Source of the DNA: Haliclona indistincta
Taxonomy: Eukaryota; Porifera; Demospongiae; Haplosclerida; Chalinidae
Length of the DNA: 64,000 nucleotides
Direction of reading: 5' to 3'
NCBI GenBank assembly: GCA_964017065.1
Contig: OZ024787.1
Location: 1,878,658-1,942,657, forward strand
Part shown: piece after piece, positions 44,746 through 57,100 of the stretch
How the letters are laid out: each line of letters starts with the position of its first letter
Numbering within the stretch: position 1 is the first letter of the stretch
Program-made: the position numbers and the translations under genes
The notes under the pieces: generated by a model
The model's database searches: none
Seen by the model: the letters and a program-made list of their open reading frames with translations, nothing else
Told to the model about the DNA's origin: nothing

Positions 44746-46023
44746 TTGAAAACACAGTATCACCATTACAACTCTTAACCCTCACTTCCCCCAAAAAATT
44801 TTTCAGCGGAAATATTTAAACGAGTGTGTTGAACACAAAAAATAGGCAGATTTAACAATATTTACCAAATTACATCATTCGTGACTTGCATGTTATGAAA
44901 GCAGCTATCTACAGCCGAGATCCACAAAATGGAAGAGAACTACTTGTACACTCAAGTGAGAATGCTGTAAAAATTGAATTCTCACTCCAAACAGAGTTAT
45001 AGGGCTGCAACAACTCTTGGATAATCTAATAATCGTGTATAATCATAATTATTATCATAGCGACACAGTTATTGTTGCTAAGAGATGTAATCACCAACAG
45101 CATGTCGCTATGATATGATTATACATGACACTGTTGCTAGGATACCGTTGTTATGATATGATTATACACTGGAACTCCTCTAATCTAATCCAGTCATTAT
45201 TGGGACCCACAAGTGGTATCCTAATTAGGAAGGTGCCCTCATTTCAGGAATGCTTACAGTGAAGATTCCACTGGCACACGACACGAAAAAATCCTTCTTT
45301 TTTGGTTAATGGTTCGGTAAATTGTCTAAGATAGATTTATTCTGGTGTCCAAAATGTGATAAAATATTCGTTCTAGTAACAGTATTGGTGTATGTATCAA
45401 AGGTCACCTTATAGTCCACCTGTTACTGTCACGGTTCTTGTTACTATAGAGTTTTCACACAAAAATACTTGGAAGGATGTGATGGCTACAGTGTGTGTAC
45501 ATGTATGAGACGGGGGGACAGCTGTGATCCATCGGACCATTCAGAGATCGAGCGTTTCACAAAGCTAGCTAACCACATCGATGAGACTGAGGAAAAATAC
45601 TATTATATTGACAACTATTTTGTTGCTAATCAGGTCTACTATTAGACCTTCCATCACGATAGCGTTTTATAGACTTTTCGGCAGTACAAATTCACCAGTA
45701 ATGACGTCACTAGTGAACATAATTTTATCATAGCAACATTATCATAGCCATATAGTGTCATACATTACCATCATAGCAACATTATAGAGTCATATCATAG
45801 CAACAGTGTCATGTATAATCATATCATAGCAACAATGTCATATCTCATATTATAGCAACAATATCATAGCTCGTATCATAGCAACAGTGTAATGTACTCT
45901 CATCAATGATCATTATTTTTATCATCAATTCTTACAGTAACTATTTTCCAGTATCTTAGATCATAATGATAATAGTTAAGTGTAAAAGTAACATAATGAT
46001 ATGAAGACTTATAGTGTCATGCT
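44711..46023. other. Spacer between the dynein 5'-most exon and the receptor cluster
   Basis: It opens with an AG tract (the acceptor of exon 44710). The strand was read for further dynein exons and none was recognised. A decayed MITE of the CACTGGAAC family lies at about 45167-45271. The block from about 45280 resembles 49900-50880 upstream of the second receptor gene, so it belongs to the receptor repeat unit. Confidence 0.55.
45690..45910. repeat. Minisatellite with core ATCATAGCAACA upstream of receptor gene 1
   Basis: About ten imperfect units with core ATCATAGCAAC, spaced 25-30 bp. Many are joined by AGTGTCATGTATAATC. A similar array with different unit order lies at 50520-50720 before gene 2, and single units occur near 45050 and 49620-49700. 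Confidence 0.75.
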
Positions 46024-46032
46024 ATATATAGT
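46024..46032 (+). promoter_or_regulatory. TATA element of receptor gene 1
   Basis: TATATATAG lies about 50 bp before the ATG within a block (GCTATATATAGTACTAGTAA, then ATCAACTATCAGTTGT). The block is repeated with small changes before all four receptor genes, so it is probably the core promoter. Confidence 0.65.
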
Positions 46033-46074
46033 ACTAGTAATTGGGGATCAACTATCAGTTGTATAGTAGTAATC

Positions 46075-49004
46075 ATGATGGAGCACACTAAGCTAGTCAC
46101 TGTAGTTCCTGTGGTGCTGTTACTGATGATGATGATATTAACTAATGCTGCTCAGCTAACCATTGAAGCTACACGAGGTGGACCCGGCCAGGATAACAAT
46201 AACATTCGCTTGACTTGTAGAGACAATAACACACTGAATGTTACTACAGCTACCTTCTATCGCAGAGATCCACAAGATGGGAGAGAACAACACATTCCAA
46301 TTGCGCAATTTCTAATCTCAATCCACACGGAGGGCTTTTACTTCTGCAACAACTCCATGGGACAATCTAATATACTACCAATAACTGGTAAATTCCTGTC
46401 TGATATTAATGATTTTACTGCCTACTCTTTGCTATACAGCATTCCCTTTCCTAGGGGTGATTATTAGTGGAAATCCTCCACCTGGAGTATGGGGAGCCCC
46501 TTACACAGCAGAATGCCTACAGGAGTTTGGTCCCCTCAGTCAATACTACTCTATAACCTGGACGATATTTTTTAGCGACGGCATTAATGAAGATATCGAT
46601 ACTAACACAACTGATTATCAGCTCATCGGTTCATCGTTGAGAATAGCAACCTTCACTCCTTTCGTTCGGTCGCTGGAGTGCAGAATAACAACTACTGGCG
46701 TACCACCATACCTGGGAATATCTGGAGGCAATACTACAAAAACTGGAATCATTTTCAACATCGGAGTGGAACAAGGTTAAATATAATCCCAAATGAACAT
46801 GGTATAAATGTCTAATCGTTATTAATTTCAGTCTCAGGTGCTGCCATCACACAGCCTCCTCAGGACCATACGGCAGCTGTGGGGAGTAGCACTGTGTTCC
46901 AATGCACTGCTCTTGTTCCAAACATACGCACAATTGAATTTGAAATATTCAACGGCAGCATCACAACTGATGACAATAACTGTACCAGAATTTCCACAAT
47001 TATAAAGACCTGTAGTAGAGTCATTGACTCTCATCCTGTGAGTCTCGCTTGTGACTACAGTACTGATAACCAAATGAACTGCACGCTAAGTGTGAAAAAT
47101 TTGTCAAGATCCAGTGAAGTGATCTGTAGAGTGCTAGACCAGTCAACTGTGCTAGCAATGGAAGAGGCTCAACTGGTTGTGAGCGGGGAATCACCAGATC
47201 ATACAACTTCGCACATTCAAGGTAGATTTTAAAAGTCATTGTTATTATCCAAGCATATAGTTATGCAGTTACCATGCATTACGAATGATAATAAAATTAC
47301 AGCATAATTCATGTGGTATTCTAAGACATATAAGTTTACAATCGTTCATGCACTTGTAAGAATTTACATCCATATTATGGTAACAAGTATTTATGATACA
47401 ATTATCCCTTTAGCCACTAGGTTGCCTAGCAACACAGTATCAGTAACTCCAGTATCAATGGTATCAGTAACACCACCCCCATCATTCTTCAGCTCTACAA
47501 GTGTCATTTATGGTAAGTCAGAGCTGTTTTATTACAGTAACAATGACCACATGCATCATACATGTTTTACATTCCAAACACTGGTAACTGCAACTATAAA
47601 GTGCCGACTGGTATCGTATTTTCCTCTATTGAACGCTATTATTATTAAATAACTATTAAACGCTTAGGGCGAATTATTTATATATAATTTTTATGAGGCT
47701 CTTTCGATCTTCATATTGCTAAGGCAACTGCTCAACGAGATATGCCATTTGTACCACTTTTCATGAAGGGCATCAAGTTGCTTACTTATTTCGAACCCGG
47801 CGTTTGTTAGAGACTCGGCGACTATTAGAATCCGGCAATTAATAGAGGAAATACGGTATACAGCCAGCTATAACACAGGTGTAGTAAGCTTGCAATACGG
47901 CCACTGTGCAGGCATTGACCACAAAATCAGTCCAAGTAGATGTGGGAGCACTGGTACGATGCAGTGATTAAAATGAACAGATTTCACAAAACCCTCGGCG
48001 TGTTGCACATTGTAGAGTTAGCTCCTTAGTTATGGTTTGCAGAAGGAGCTTTGCAGCTAAAGCCAACCTGGTTGCCGAAATTGCACTGCTAACCAGTAGA
48101 CAACAAAGTGCTGGCCACGAGGTGTGTCATGTGAGCGTGACCACAAACACTAGTAGGCAGCCAGGCTTAGATTGGTTTTTTCTTGAGATGTCTACGCACC
48201 CTCAGAGCTGTCCTGCAGTTTAGCCTGAATTCTACAAGTACCTATAGGTAGTCAACTATGGGCGCTTTTGTAGCCAGAGAGGTCAAAGATGGCCGTCATG
48301 CAAGGTGAGTCAGCCATAACTAGAGAACGAAAGCACTTTAGCAAAATCCACGAGTTACATTGCAAGCCATTGTCGTGCTAAGCCTGTTCATACCTTTACC
48401 GAGTTTCAGACGTGAGCGATGGTCTCTGTAGCTCGATGGACAGAATGAATGAATGACAGAGCAAGTACCGTAACCCTCGCGCATGCGCCGAGGGTTAATG
48501 ACATACTGTAGGCCTATAATATTTAAGGCAGGCAGTCTTTCGAGGAATATGAAGTTGAATCTAAACCATACAACCAGTCCGTGTGTTTGTGTTGTGCCTA
48601 CATGTAGATCTTAGCTGGCAAAAAGAAACAAATCGAACAGACAATAATGCCTCTTGGCTCCATGTGATAATTTACTGTGTGTACCTGCAGGAGGACTGGC
48701 TGCTATAACTGTCATCTTTATCACAATCTCTATGTTTCTCGCACTTCTGGTGGCTATGTTATATCGCAAGTATCGCAGAAAGGTGCAAGAAGAACAGATA
48801 TATGAGTACACACCTCCCAACTCCTCAAAAAAATATCTCCCACCCCCTCCTCTCCCATCTCCACGAATAACAACTAATGACAACCCTGCCTATGAGAGAA
48901 TACCAACAATGGACAGTGTAGCTTATGCCTCCTCAAGTGGATTAAAGAATCTGGATCAACAACTAACAATACACACTCAGTCATCCATTGTCTCAGTTTT
49001 ATAG
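46075..49004 (+). CDS. Ig-domain transmembrane receptor 1
   Basis: Exons 46075-46387, 46440-46775, 46832-47221, 47414-47512 and 48691-49004 all join in phase 1 and give 483 residues. Residues 1-26 are a signal peptide. Ig-like domain 1 spans about 27-104, with LTC at 48 and GFYFC at 91. Domain 2 spans about 105-216 (AEC, SITWTIFF, SLECR). Domain 3 spans about 217-346 (VFQC, NCTLSV-type strand, SSEVICRV). A Thr/Ser/Val/Pro stalk follows (347-379), then one membrane helix (AAITVIFITISMFLALLVAM), a basic stop-transfer (RKYRRK) and a tail with YEYTPP, PPPPLPSPR, NPAYERI, VAYASS and C-terminal SVL. Several N-glycosylation sites (NTT, NGS, NCT, NLS). Probably a cell-surface recognition receptor; ligand unknown. 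I know of no named family it matches exactly. Confidence 0.88.
47614..47858. mobile_element. MITE-like element in the stalk-membrane intron of receptor 1
   Basis: CGTATTTTCCTCTATTGAAC at the left and TTAATAGAGGAAATACGGTA at the right are imperfect inverted termini. Related decayed sequence lies in the same intron of receptor 2 (about 52460-52730). Confidence 0.6.
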
Positions 49005-50837
49005 CTTCATGTCATAACTATGTTTTCGAGGGAAAAAAGTAGAATATTTCTCTTATCACTGCTAAGTTGACAATCAAATGTTGCATATGATAGCCCAATA
49101 ACTCCCTCATCATTACACACATCCGTAGCTGTGGTACAGTCAACTTTATCATTTCAATCGTACTTGTCAATCATATGCTTGTCGATCATAATATGTTTCA
49201 CAATAATAGGAGGACATGATGCGGAATTCAGTTCACGCATGTTATACGAATAATTGCACTGTGTATCACAATAAAGCACAGACGAGCGCGGAATTTCCAT
49301 AGTAACATTATATGGCGGCGAGCACGAGGACAACAGCTAACCAGAGCTACTCTTCTCCCGAGGCAGCTAACGGATTATAAGACATTCTGAGCAGCTAATC
49401 TATACCCAGAACTACCATCAGCTCAGATTGCCTATACAGCAGAGCTTGGTTTGGTACTGTAGTGGGTGGTATGAAGTTGAGAGGCTGGTCACCATGCGTA
49501 CTATATAGGTTAGCACTCCAGTGTACTGCTGCAATAGCATGATGTTGACGACAGAGACGCCGGGACGATCTCGGTCGGCAGAGACGTCAGTGAGTGACTT
49601 CCATAGAGTGACTTGTTGCTATGGTATGATGACAATACTTCTTTCATACATCCCACTATGATACAATCATACATGACACTTCTTCTATGATATGATCATA
49701 CATAACACTGTTGCTAGGATACTGTTGTTGTGGTATGTGGAACCCCTCTAATCCATCTTTGGGACCAACAATTGGTGCCCTGACTAGGAAGGTATCCTAC
49801 AATCACAGAGGTTTCAGAGATTTCAGAGGTTGTTTCACATTCAATACTTCATTATAGTGAGTGTCCTTGTTCCAGGAATGCTTACAGTGAAGAGTTCCAC
49901 TGGCACATGACACTAAAAAGCCTTCTTTCTGAGGGTCAATATTTCGTTGAAGTGTCTAGGATAGATTCTTCTGGCGCCCTAAAGGTGCTAGTAACAGTAT
50001 TGGTGCTTTAGCCGTCGTGTATCAAAAGGTCAAGTGTGTAAAACAGGTGATACAATGTAGGTCAATGGCACTAGCTACTGAGGGACTGGTCCATCAAGCA
50101 TAATGAAATGGTACTAGTCACACCCGGTTCTAGTAAAGGAAAACAAAAATAAATTGAAAAGGGAGACTTGCAACGGTGGGAAAATCAGTTCAGAATCGTG
50201 TCACTGTGATAGTGTTTCCACACACAATGCTACTTGGAAGGACGTAGTTAAATGATGGCTACAGTGTGTGTACTTCAATGAGACGAGGGGACAGCTGTGA
50301 TCCATAGGACCATTCAGAGATCAAGCACTTCACAGAGAACATGAAAGCTGTCAGCTAACTAACCATATCGAACTCATGAGACTGAGGAGAAAAACTAATA
50401 GTCGTTGCTGTTCAGGTCTACTATCAGACCTTTGAAACTGTACATTGTATCAGACCTTGGTTATGATAGCGTTTTATAGACTTTTCGGCAGTACAAATTC
50501 ACCAGTAATGACATCACTAATGAACATATCATATAGCTATTATAGGGTCATATCATAGCAATTATCATAGCCATTATTATAGTGTCATATCATAGCAACA
50601 GTGTCATGTATAATCATAACATAGCAACAACATCACAGCTCGTATCATAGCAACAGTGTCTGATGTCATAGCAACAGTGTCATGTATAATGATGTCATAG
50701 CAACAGTGTCATGTATTCTCATCAATGGTCATTTTATCATCAATTCTTACAGTAATAATTTTCCAGTATCTTAGATCATATTGATAATGGTTAAGTGTAA
50801 AAACAACATAATGATATGAAGACTTATAGTGTCATGC
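49005..50837. other. Spacer between receptors 1 and 2
   Basis: No gene. Part of the 3' flank (about 49200-49560) recurs after receptor 3 (about 59515-59850). About 49620-50837 repeats the upstream block of receptor 1. A decayed CACTGGAAC-family MITE lies at about 49737-49894. The spacer therefore consists mainly of duplicated receptor flanks. Confidence 0.6.
50520..50720. repeat. Minisatellite with core ATCATAGCAACA upstream of receptor gene 2
   Basis: Imperfect units TCATAGCAACAGTGTCATGT alternate with TATAATGATG. It is the counterpart of 45690-45910 with a different unit number. Confidence 0.75.
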
Positions 50838-50846
50838 TATATATAG
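50838..50846 (+). promoter_or_regulatory. TATA element of receptor gene 2
   Basis: TATATATAG in the same conserved block as at 46024, 45 bp before the ATG. Confidence 0.65.
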
Positions 50847-50890
50847 TACTAGTAATTGGGGATCAACTATCAGTTGTATAGTGGTTAATC

Positions 50891-53334
50891 ATGATGGACA
50901 CTGTGCTAGTCACTGTAGTTCCTGTGGTGCTGCTACTGATGATGATGATATTAACTAATGCTGCTCAGCTAACCATTGAAGCTACACGAGGTGGACCCGG
51001 CCAGGATAACAATATTATTCGTTTGACCTGTAGAGACAGTGACACATTGAACGTTACGAGAGCTACCTTCTATCGCCGAGATCCACAAGATGGGAGAGAA
51101 CAACAAATTCCAAATGCGCAATTTCCGATCTCAATCCACTCGGAGGGATTTTACTTCTGTAACAACTCTATGGGACGATCTAATATTCAACCAATAAATG
51201 GTAAATTCCTGTCTGATATTAGTGATTTTACTGCCTACCCTTTGCTATACAGCATTTCCTTCAAGACGTGCGCTTACTAATTCAAATCCTCCACCTGGAG
51301 TATGGGGAGCTCCTTACACAGCGGAGTGCCCACTCCAGTTTGGTCGCCTCAGTCAATACTACTCTATAACCTGGACGATATTTTTTAGTGACGACATTGA
51401 TGTAAATATCGATACTAACACAACCGATTATCAGCTCATTGGTTCATCGTTGAGAATAGCAACCTTCACTCCTTTCGTTCGGTCGCTGGAGTGCAGACTA
51501 ACAACCACTGGCGTACCACCATTCCTGGGAACATCTGGAGGCAATGCTAGACAAACTGGGTACATTTTCAACATCGGAGTGCAACGAGGTTAAAAATGAT
51601 CCACAATAAACATGGTATAAATGTCTAATCGTTATTAATTTCAGTCATAGGTGCTGCTATCACACAGCCTCCTCAGGACCATACAGCAGCTGTGGGGAGC
51701 AGCGCTGTGTTCCAATGCATTGCTCTCGTTCCAAACATACGCACAATTGAGTTTGAAATATTCAATGGCAGCATCACAACTGCTGATAATAACTGTACCA
51801 GAATTTCCGCAACTATTAAGACCTGTAGCAGAGTCATTGACTCTCATCCAGTGAGTCTCGCTTGTGACTACAGTATTGACAACCAAATGAACTGTACACT
51901 AAGTGTGGAAAATATGACAAGATCCAGTGAGGTGATCTGTAGAGTACTAGACCAGTCAACTGTGCTAGCAATGGAAACAGCTCAACTGGTTGTGAGCGGA
52001 GAATCACCAGATCAAACAATACCTTCCCAACAGCACAGTCAAGGTAAACAAAAATGACATTTTTACTATCCAACAGTTACCATGCACTATGAATGATTAT
52101 AAAATTACAGCAATATTCGTGCAGTATTCATAATTATTAGTTTACAATCATACATGCACTTATGAGAATTCACATTAACTTGCATCCATATATGGTAACA
52201 AGTATTTCATGATGCAATTATCCCTTTAGCCACTAGGTTGCCTAGCAACACAGTATCAGTAACTCCAGTATCAATGGTATCAGTAACTCCAGTATCAATG
52301 CTATCAGTAACTCCACCCCCATCCTCCTTCAGCTCTACAAGTGTCATTTATGGTAAGACAGAGTTGTTTTTATTGCAGCAACAATGACCACACATGCAAT
52401 AATACATGTTCTATGTTCCAAACACTGGTAACTGCAACTATAAAGTGTCAACTGAACCATACTTGCTTCTATTGAATGCTATTAAATAGCTTATTCCCTC
52501 TATTAAACGCTTAGGAATATAATATAACTTTTATGAGGCTTTTCCGATCTTTGCATTGCTAAGGCGACTGCTCAAAGAGATACGCCATTTGCATCACTTT
52601 TCATGAAGGACAATTATGTGTTGCTTACTTAAGTTTCTTACCCAGCATTTGCAGAGACCCAGCGACAACACTGTATTTCCTCTAATTTTACTAATAGAGG
52701 AAATATCGTATTCCCTCTATTGAATCAAACCCTTTTATTTCTAAATAGCTTATTCCGCGCATAGGCCGGTTATTTATAAATAATTTTTATGAGAATTTTC
52801 CAATTTTCGCATTGCTATGGCGACTGCTCAACCAGATACACTATAGGCCTATAATATTTAAGGCAGGCAGCCTTCAGAAAAAAAAAAGAAAAAAAGAGGA
52901 ATAAACCATAATAACCAGTCTGTGCGTATGTCGTGTCTAGATATTAGCGGGCAAAAAGAAACAAATCGACCAGACAATAAAGTCTCTTGGCTCGACATGA
53001 TAGTAATTTACTGTGTGTACCTGCAGGAGGATTGGCTGCTATAACTGTCATCTTTATCGCAACCTCTATGTTTCTCACACTACTGGTGGCTATGTTATAT
53101 CGCAAGTATCGCAGAAAGGAGCAAGAAGAACAGATATACGAGTACACACCTCCCAACTCCTCAAACAAATATCTCCTCTCACCCCCTCCCCTCCCATCTC
53201 CACGAATAACAACTACTGACAACCCAGCCTATGAGAGAATACCAACAATAGACTGTGTAGCTTATGCCTCCTCAAGTGGATTAGAGAATCAACTAACAAT
53301 ACACACCCTGTCATCCATTGTCTCAGTTGTATAG
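50891..53334 (+). CDS. Ig-domain transmembrane receptor 2
   Basis: Exons 50891-51200, 51253-51588, 51645-52043, 52230-52352 and 53027-53334 all join in phase 1 and give 491 residues. Same plan as receptor 1: signal peptide, three Ig-like domains (LTC with GFYFCNN; AEC, SITWTIFF, SLECR; VFQC with EVICRV), stalk, membrane helix (TVIFIATSMFLTLLVAMLY), RKYRRK and a tail with YEYTPP, PPPLPSPR, NPAYERI and C-terminal SVV. Domain 3 is almost the same as in receptor 1. Differences cluster at the D1-D2 join (PSRRALTNSN versus PFLGVIISGN) and in the stalk, which has one extra 8-residue VSVTPVSM repeat (24 bp). Confidence 0.88.
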
Positions 53335-54085
53335 CCGCATATCATAACTATGTTTTTGAGCAAAACAAACAGAAATATTTCTCTTATCACTGCTAAGTTG
53401 ACAATCAAATGCTGTGTATGATAGCCCTATTACTCTATCATCATCACACACTTCAATAACTGTGGTATACAGTCAACTTTGACATTTCAATCGTACTTGT
53501 CAATCACACGCTTGTCACTTGCTCACACACTTCAAATAAAGAAGTTGTATTACATAGTTTGTTACTAGTACTATATAGCAAGACACGGTAGGTCTTCTGC
53601 TGTATGCTGTTTTTACCCTTAAGGTTATGGGATACACCACGCCCACAAGCAAGCAGAAATCTCTATCTCATTTTGAATGACACTTAGACAGGCATACATT
53701 GACAGGCTAATAACGACATCCTGTTACCATTTCCGTATACTAACTCAACTTGTGTCCATTTCCCCCTCTAAACCATGTAATACAATTTGGCAAGTACTAT
53801 TCTTAGCAATTATGATGTCATCGCTAAATTTGCTAAAATTAGTACCCACTGATAATAGTAACAGTAAGGTAAACCGACACAATTTGAATTAGTATACGGG
53901 AATGGTAATAGGATGTCATTATTATTTTGGCAATGTACGCCTGTGTCATTCATGCTATTAAAATGAAATAGAGATTTCTGCTTGCTCATGAGTCGGTATG
54001 GTGTATCCCATAACCAAAAGGGATATACCACTCCTAACAGCATACCTATAGTGTCCTATAGTGAAGAAGACCTATAGTGTCGTGC
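53335..54085. other. Spacer between receptors 2 and 3
   Basis: Mostly occupied by the inverted-repeat element at 53624-54014. No gene is seen. Confidence 0.55.
53624..54014. mobile_element. Long inverted-repeat element (MITE, about 390 bp)
   Basis: GGTTATGGGATACACCACGC at the left is matched by the complement of GGTATGGTGTATCCCATAAC at the right. The arms extend through GCAAGCAGAAATCTCTAT, GAATGACAC and the GGATGTCATT/CATCCTG region, about 130 bp each. A single decayed half lies at about 60075-60225 upstream of receptor 4. Confidence 0.8.
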
Positions 54086-54092
54086 TATATAG
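54086..54092 (+). promoter_or_regulatory. TATA element of receptor gene 3
   Basis: TATATAG followed by TACTAGTAATT and a CTATCAGTTGTGTGGTGGTT block, 54 bp before the ATG. Confidence 0.6.
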
Positions 54093-54139
54093 TACTAGTA
54101 ATTGATGATGTACTATCAGTTGTGTGGTGGTTAGTCACG

Positions 54140-57100
54140 ATGATGGACACTGTGCTAGTCACTCCAGTAGCTGTAGTGCTGTTACTGATGATGATGATAT
54201 CAACTAACACTGCTCAACTAACCATTGAAGCTACACGAGAAGGACCCTTCGTCTTGGAAAATTATATTAGCTTGACTTGTAGAGACAGTGACACACAGAG
54301 TGTTACGAGAGCTAACTTCTACCGCCGAGATCCACAAGATGGGAGAGACCTACTTATTTACTCTGATGCTACTCCTGAGCTATTTCGAATCAGCAAGGAG
54401 ACAGAGGGCTTTTACTTCTGCAACAACTCCATGGGACAGTCTAACATCCAACCAATCACTGGTATATTTCTGTCAGATGTATTTTTACTGTCAGACGTAA
54501 TTTTACTCTTTACTACATGTATACAGCATATCCTACAGAAAGTAAGCTTACTAATTCACTTCCTCCATCTGGGGTATGGGGAGTTGCTTACATAGCAGAG
54601 TGCCCACACCAGTTTGGTCGCCTCAGTCAATACTACTCTATGAACTGGACGATACGTTTCAGTGACGGAACTGATGCACATATCGATACTAACACAACCG
54701 ATTATCAGCTCATTGGTTCATCGTTGAGAATAGCAATCTTCACTCCTTTCGTTCGGTCGCTGGAGTGCAGACTAACAAATACTGGAGTACCACCATTCCA
54801 CCTGGGAATACCTGGATACAATCCTGCAGAATATGGGTCCATTGTCAACATTGGAGTAGAACGAGGTTAAAGATAATCCGCAATGAACATGGTATAAATG
54901 TCTAATTATTATTAATTTCAGTTCTAGATGCTGCTATTACACAGCCTCCTCAGGACCATACAGCAGCTGTGGGGAGTAGCGCTGTGTTCCAATGCATTGC
55001 TAGCGCTCAAAACATACGTACAATTGAATTTGAAATATTCAATGGCAGCATCACAACTGCTGATAATAACTGTATCAAAAATTCCTTAATTATAAAAACC
55101 TGTATTAGAGTCATTGACTCTCATCCTGTGAGTCTCACTTGTGACTACAGTTTTGAAAATCAAATGAACTGTACACTAAGTGTGGAAAATTTGACAAGAT
55201 CCAGTGAGGTGATCTGTAAAGTACTATACCAGTCAACTGTGCTAGCAATGGAAGAGGCTCGATTGGTTATGAGCGGGGAATCACCAGATCAAACAATTCA
55301 AGGTAGACTAATAATATTTATCATTATGTCATTGTTATTATCCAAGTTAGTTATTGTTACCATAACACATGAATGATATCATAATTATACCTGATTGTAG
55401 TATAGACATAAGTTCACAGTCATCCATGCACTTGTAAGAAATTGTGATAGTTACCAGTTGTAACCATGCAAAACCACCAGGTTATAAATTTAATTATAGC
55501 TACCTAATCACCTGTATTGTGGTTGCTTTCCAGACACAGCCAAAAAAACCCTACTACATGTAGTACCAGACATGCATGGGCAGGCTCGTTCCCTTGTAAT
55601 ATCAGCATCAACAAGTGCACAGTTTTTGTGCCAAATTCTAAGAACAGCACACATCTACTAGCTGTGCTTTCAGGTTAGTTCGACAATCTAAAGTCCAGAG
55701 CAGTGACCGAGAGTGTAATGTTAATGTCTGCGAGGACGCCACAAATCACGGCGAGCTTAGACCTGTTTGCCTGTAAGTCGTGCTATGTTTATCAGTAGCC
55801 GAGTAAGCATGTTTTGGCACTCGAGGAGGTCCTGGAGCACTACTAGATACTAGCTGCCATCGAGTCGTTTGAGAGAATCTTGGTGCAAGAAAAATGTGTT
55901 TTAGTCTCATTCGTTTTGCCTGCTACCAGACGGCGCGTTCTATCTGCTGCTGCTGCTTATTATGCCTCGGTGGGCGGAGCCACGAGGCATACAGTAGTCG
56001 TGTTGTGTGTGTGTGTGTGTGTGTGTGTCATTCTGTCCGTTGCCGGCATAGCGCATCGGACGCTAAAAACTAAGCGCTGATATCAGCAACACAGGTAGAA
56101 ATCGCTATTTGCTCGGAACTGTATTGATAAATTGTTGGTTCTAAAGCTCCGTTCGTGAGTTATGGCATGAGATGCTTACCTCGATGGCTGTTCCCGGCTA
56201 TCTGGACTCCTCTAAAGACAAAACAGTTTACAGCTGACTGCCTTACAGCTAGTGAGTTCGTTTGTACTACAAAACAGCTTGGTAGGTCCAGCGAAATTCT
56301 CTCGAAGGCCTACAGCTCGAGCTTGAGCTCGCCGGGCTGTAGTTGCTGATGATCTAGAGTTCTCTGTAGACAAAACTATCCACAGTTGACTGCCTAGAAG
56401 CTGATAAGTCACAGGATAGCAGCGTATTTCTAAAGAAATTGTGTAAGCAAGCTATGGACGCTATCTCGCTCGTGTATGTGCTGTGCCGTGCTCTGCACTC
56501 GAATTGAACTTTATAGACACGCCCAGTTGAATTAGTGGTCAGCACTTCTGATTGCATAACTATTATACTGCATTGTGATTGCTGTACAGAATTTGAAAGG
56601 TATAACAGCTGCAGTTTGTTGCTGTGTATGTGACATGGCTATTCCACCGAGGCATCTGCACCTTTGGTGCTTCATTTTACTTTTGGAGAACAACTGACTT
56701 TGGCACATCAAATGATGGTCTGCACAATGCTTTCATTTGCTGCTACATACATTTCTATGTTGTGAATAGTAATTAGCTCAAACGGGTAACCGTCACCTTA
56801 ACTTGCATCCTTATAATTATGGTAACAAGTGTTTCATGATGCAATTATCCCTTTAGCCACTAGGTTGCCTAGCAACACAGTATCAGTAACTCCAGTATCA
56901 ATGGTATCAGTAACTCCACCTCCATCCTCCTTCAGTGCTACAAGTGTCATTTATGGTAAGTCAGAGCTGTTTTATTGCAGCAACAATGACTGCAGCAACA
57001 ATGACTGCAGCAACAATTGCAGTCATACATGTTCTATGTTCCAACTGCTACTATAAAGTGCTGGCTGGTATCGTATCTCTCTCTATTGAACGCTATTATT

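Noticed and set aside
46834..47239. Minus-strand frames opposite the third Ig exon, also at 51641-52073
   Set aside because: Antisense shadows of conserved coding exons.
48654..48690. Upstream ATG giving an extra start for the receptor membrane exon
   Set aside because: A CTGCAG acceptor at 48690 and the phase-1 join to the stalk exon explain the exon better. The same layout holds in receptors 2 and 3.
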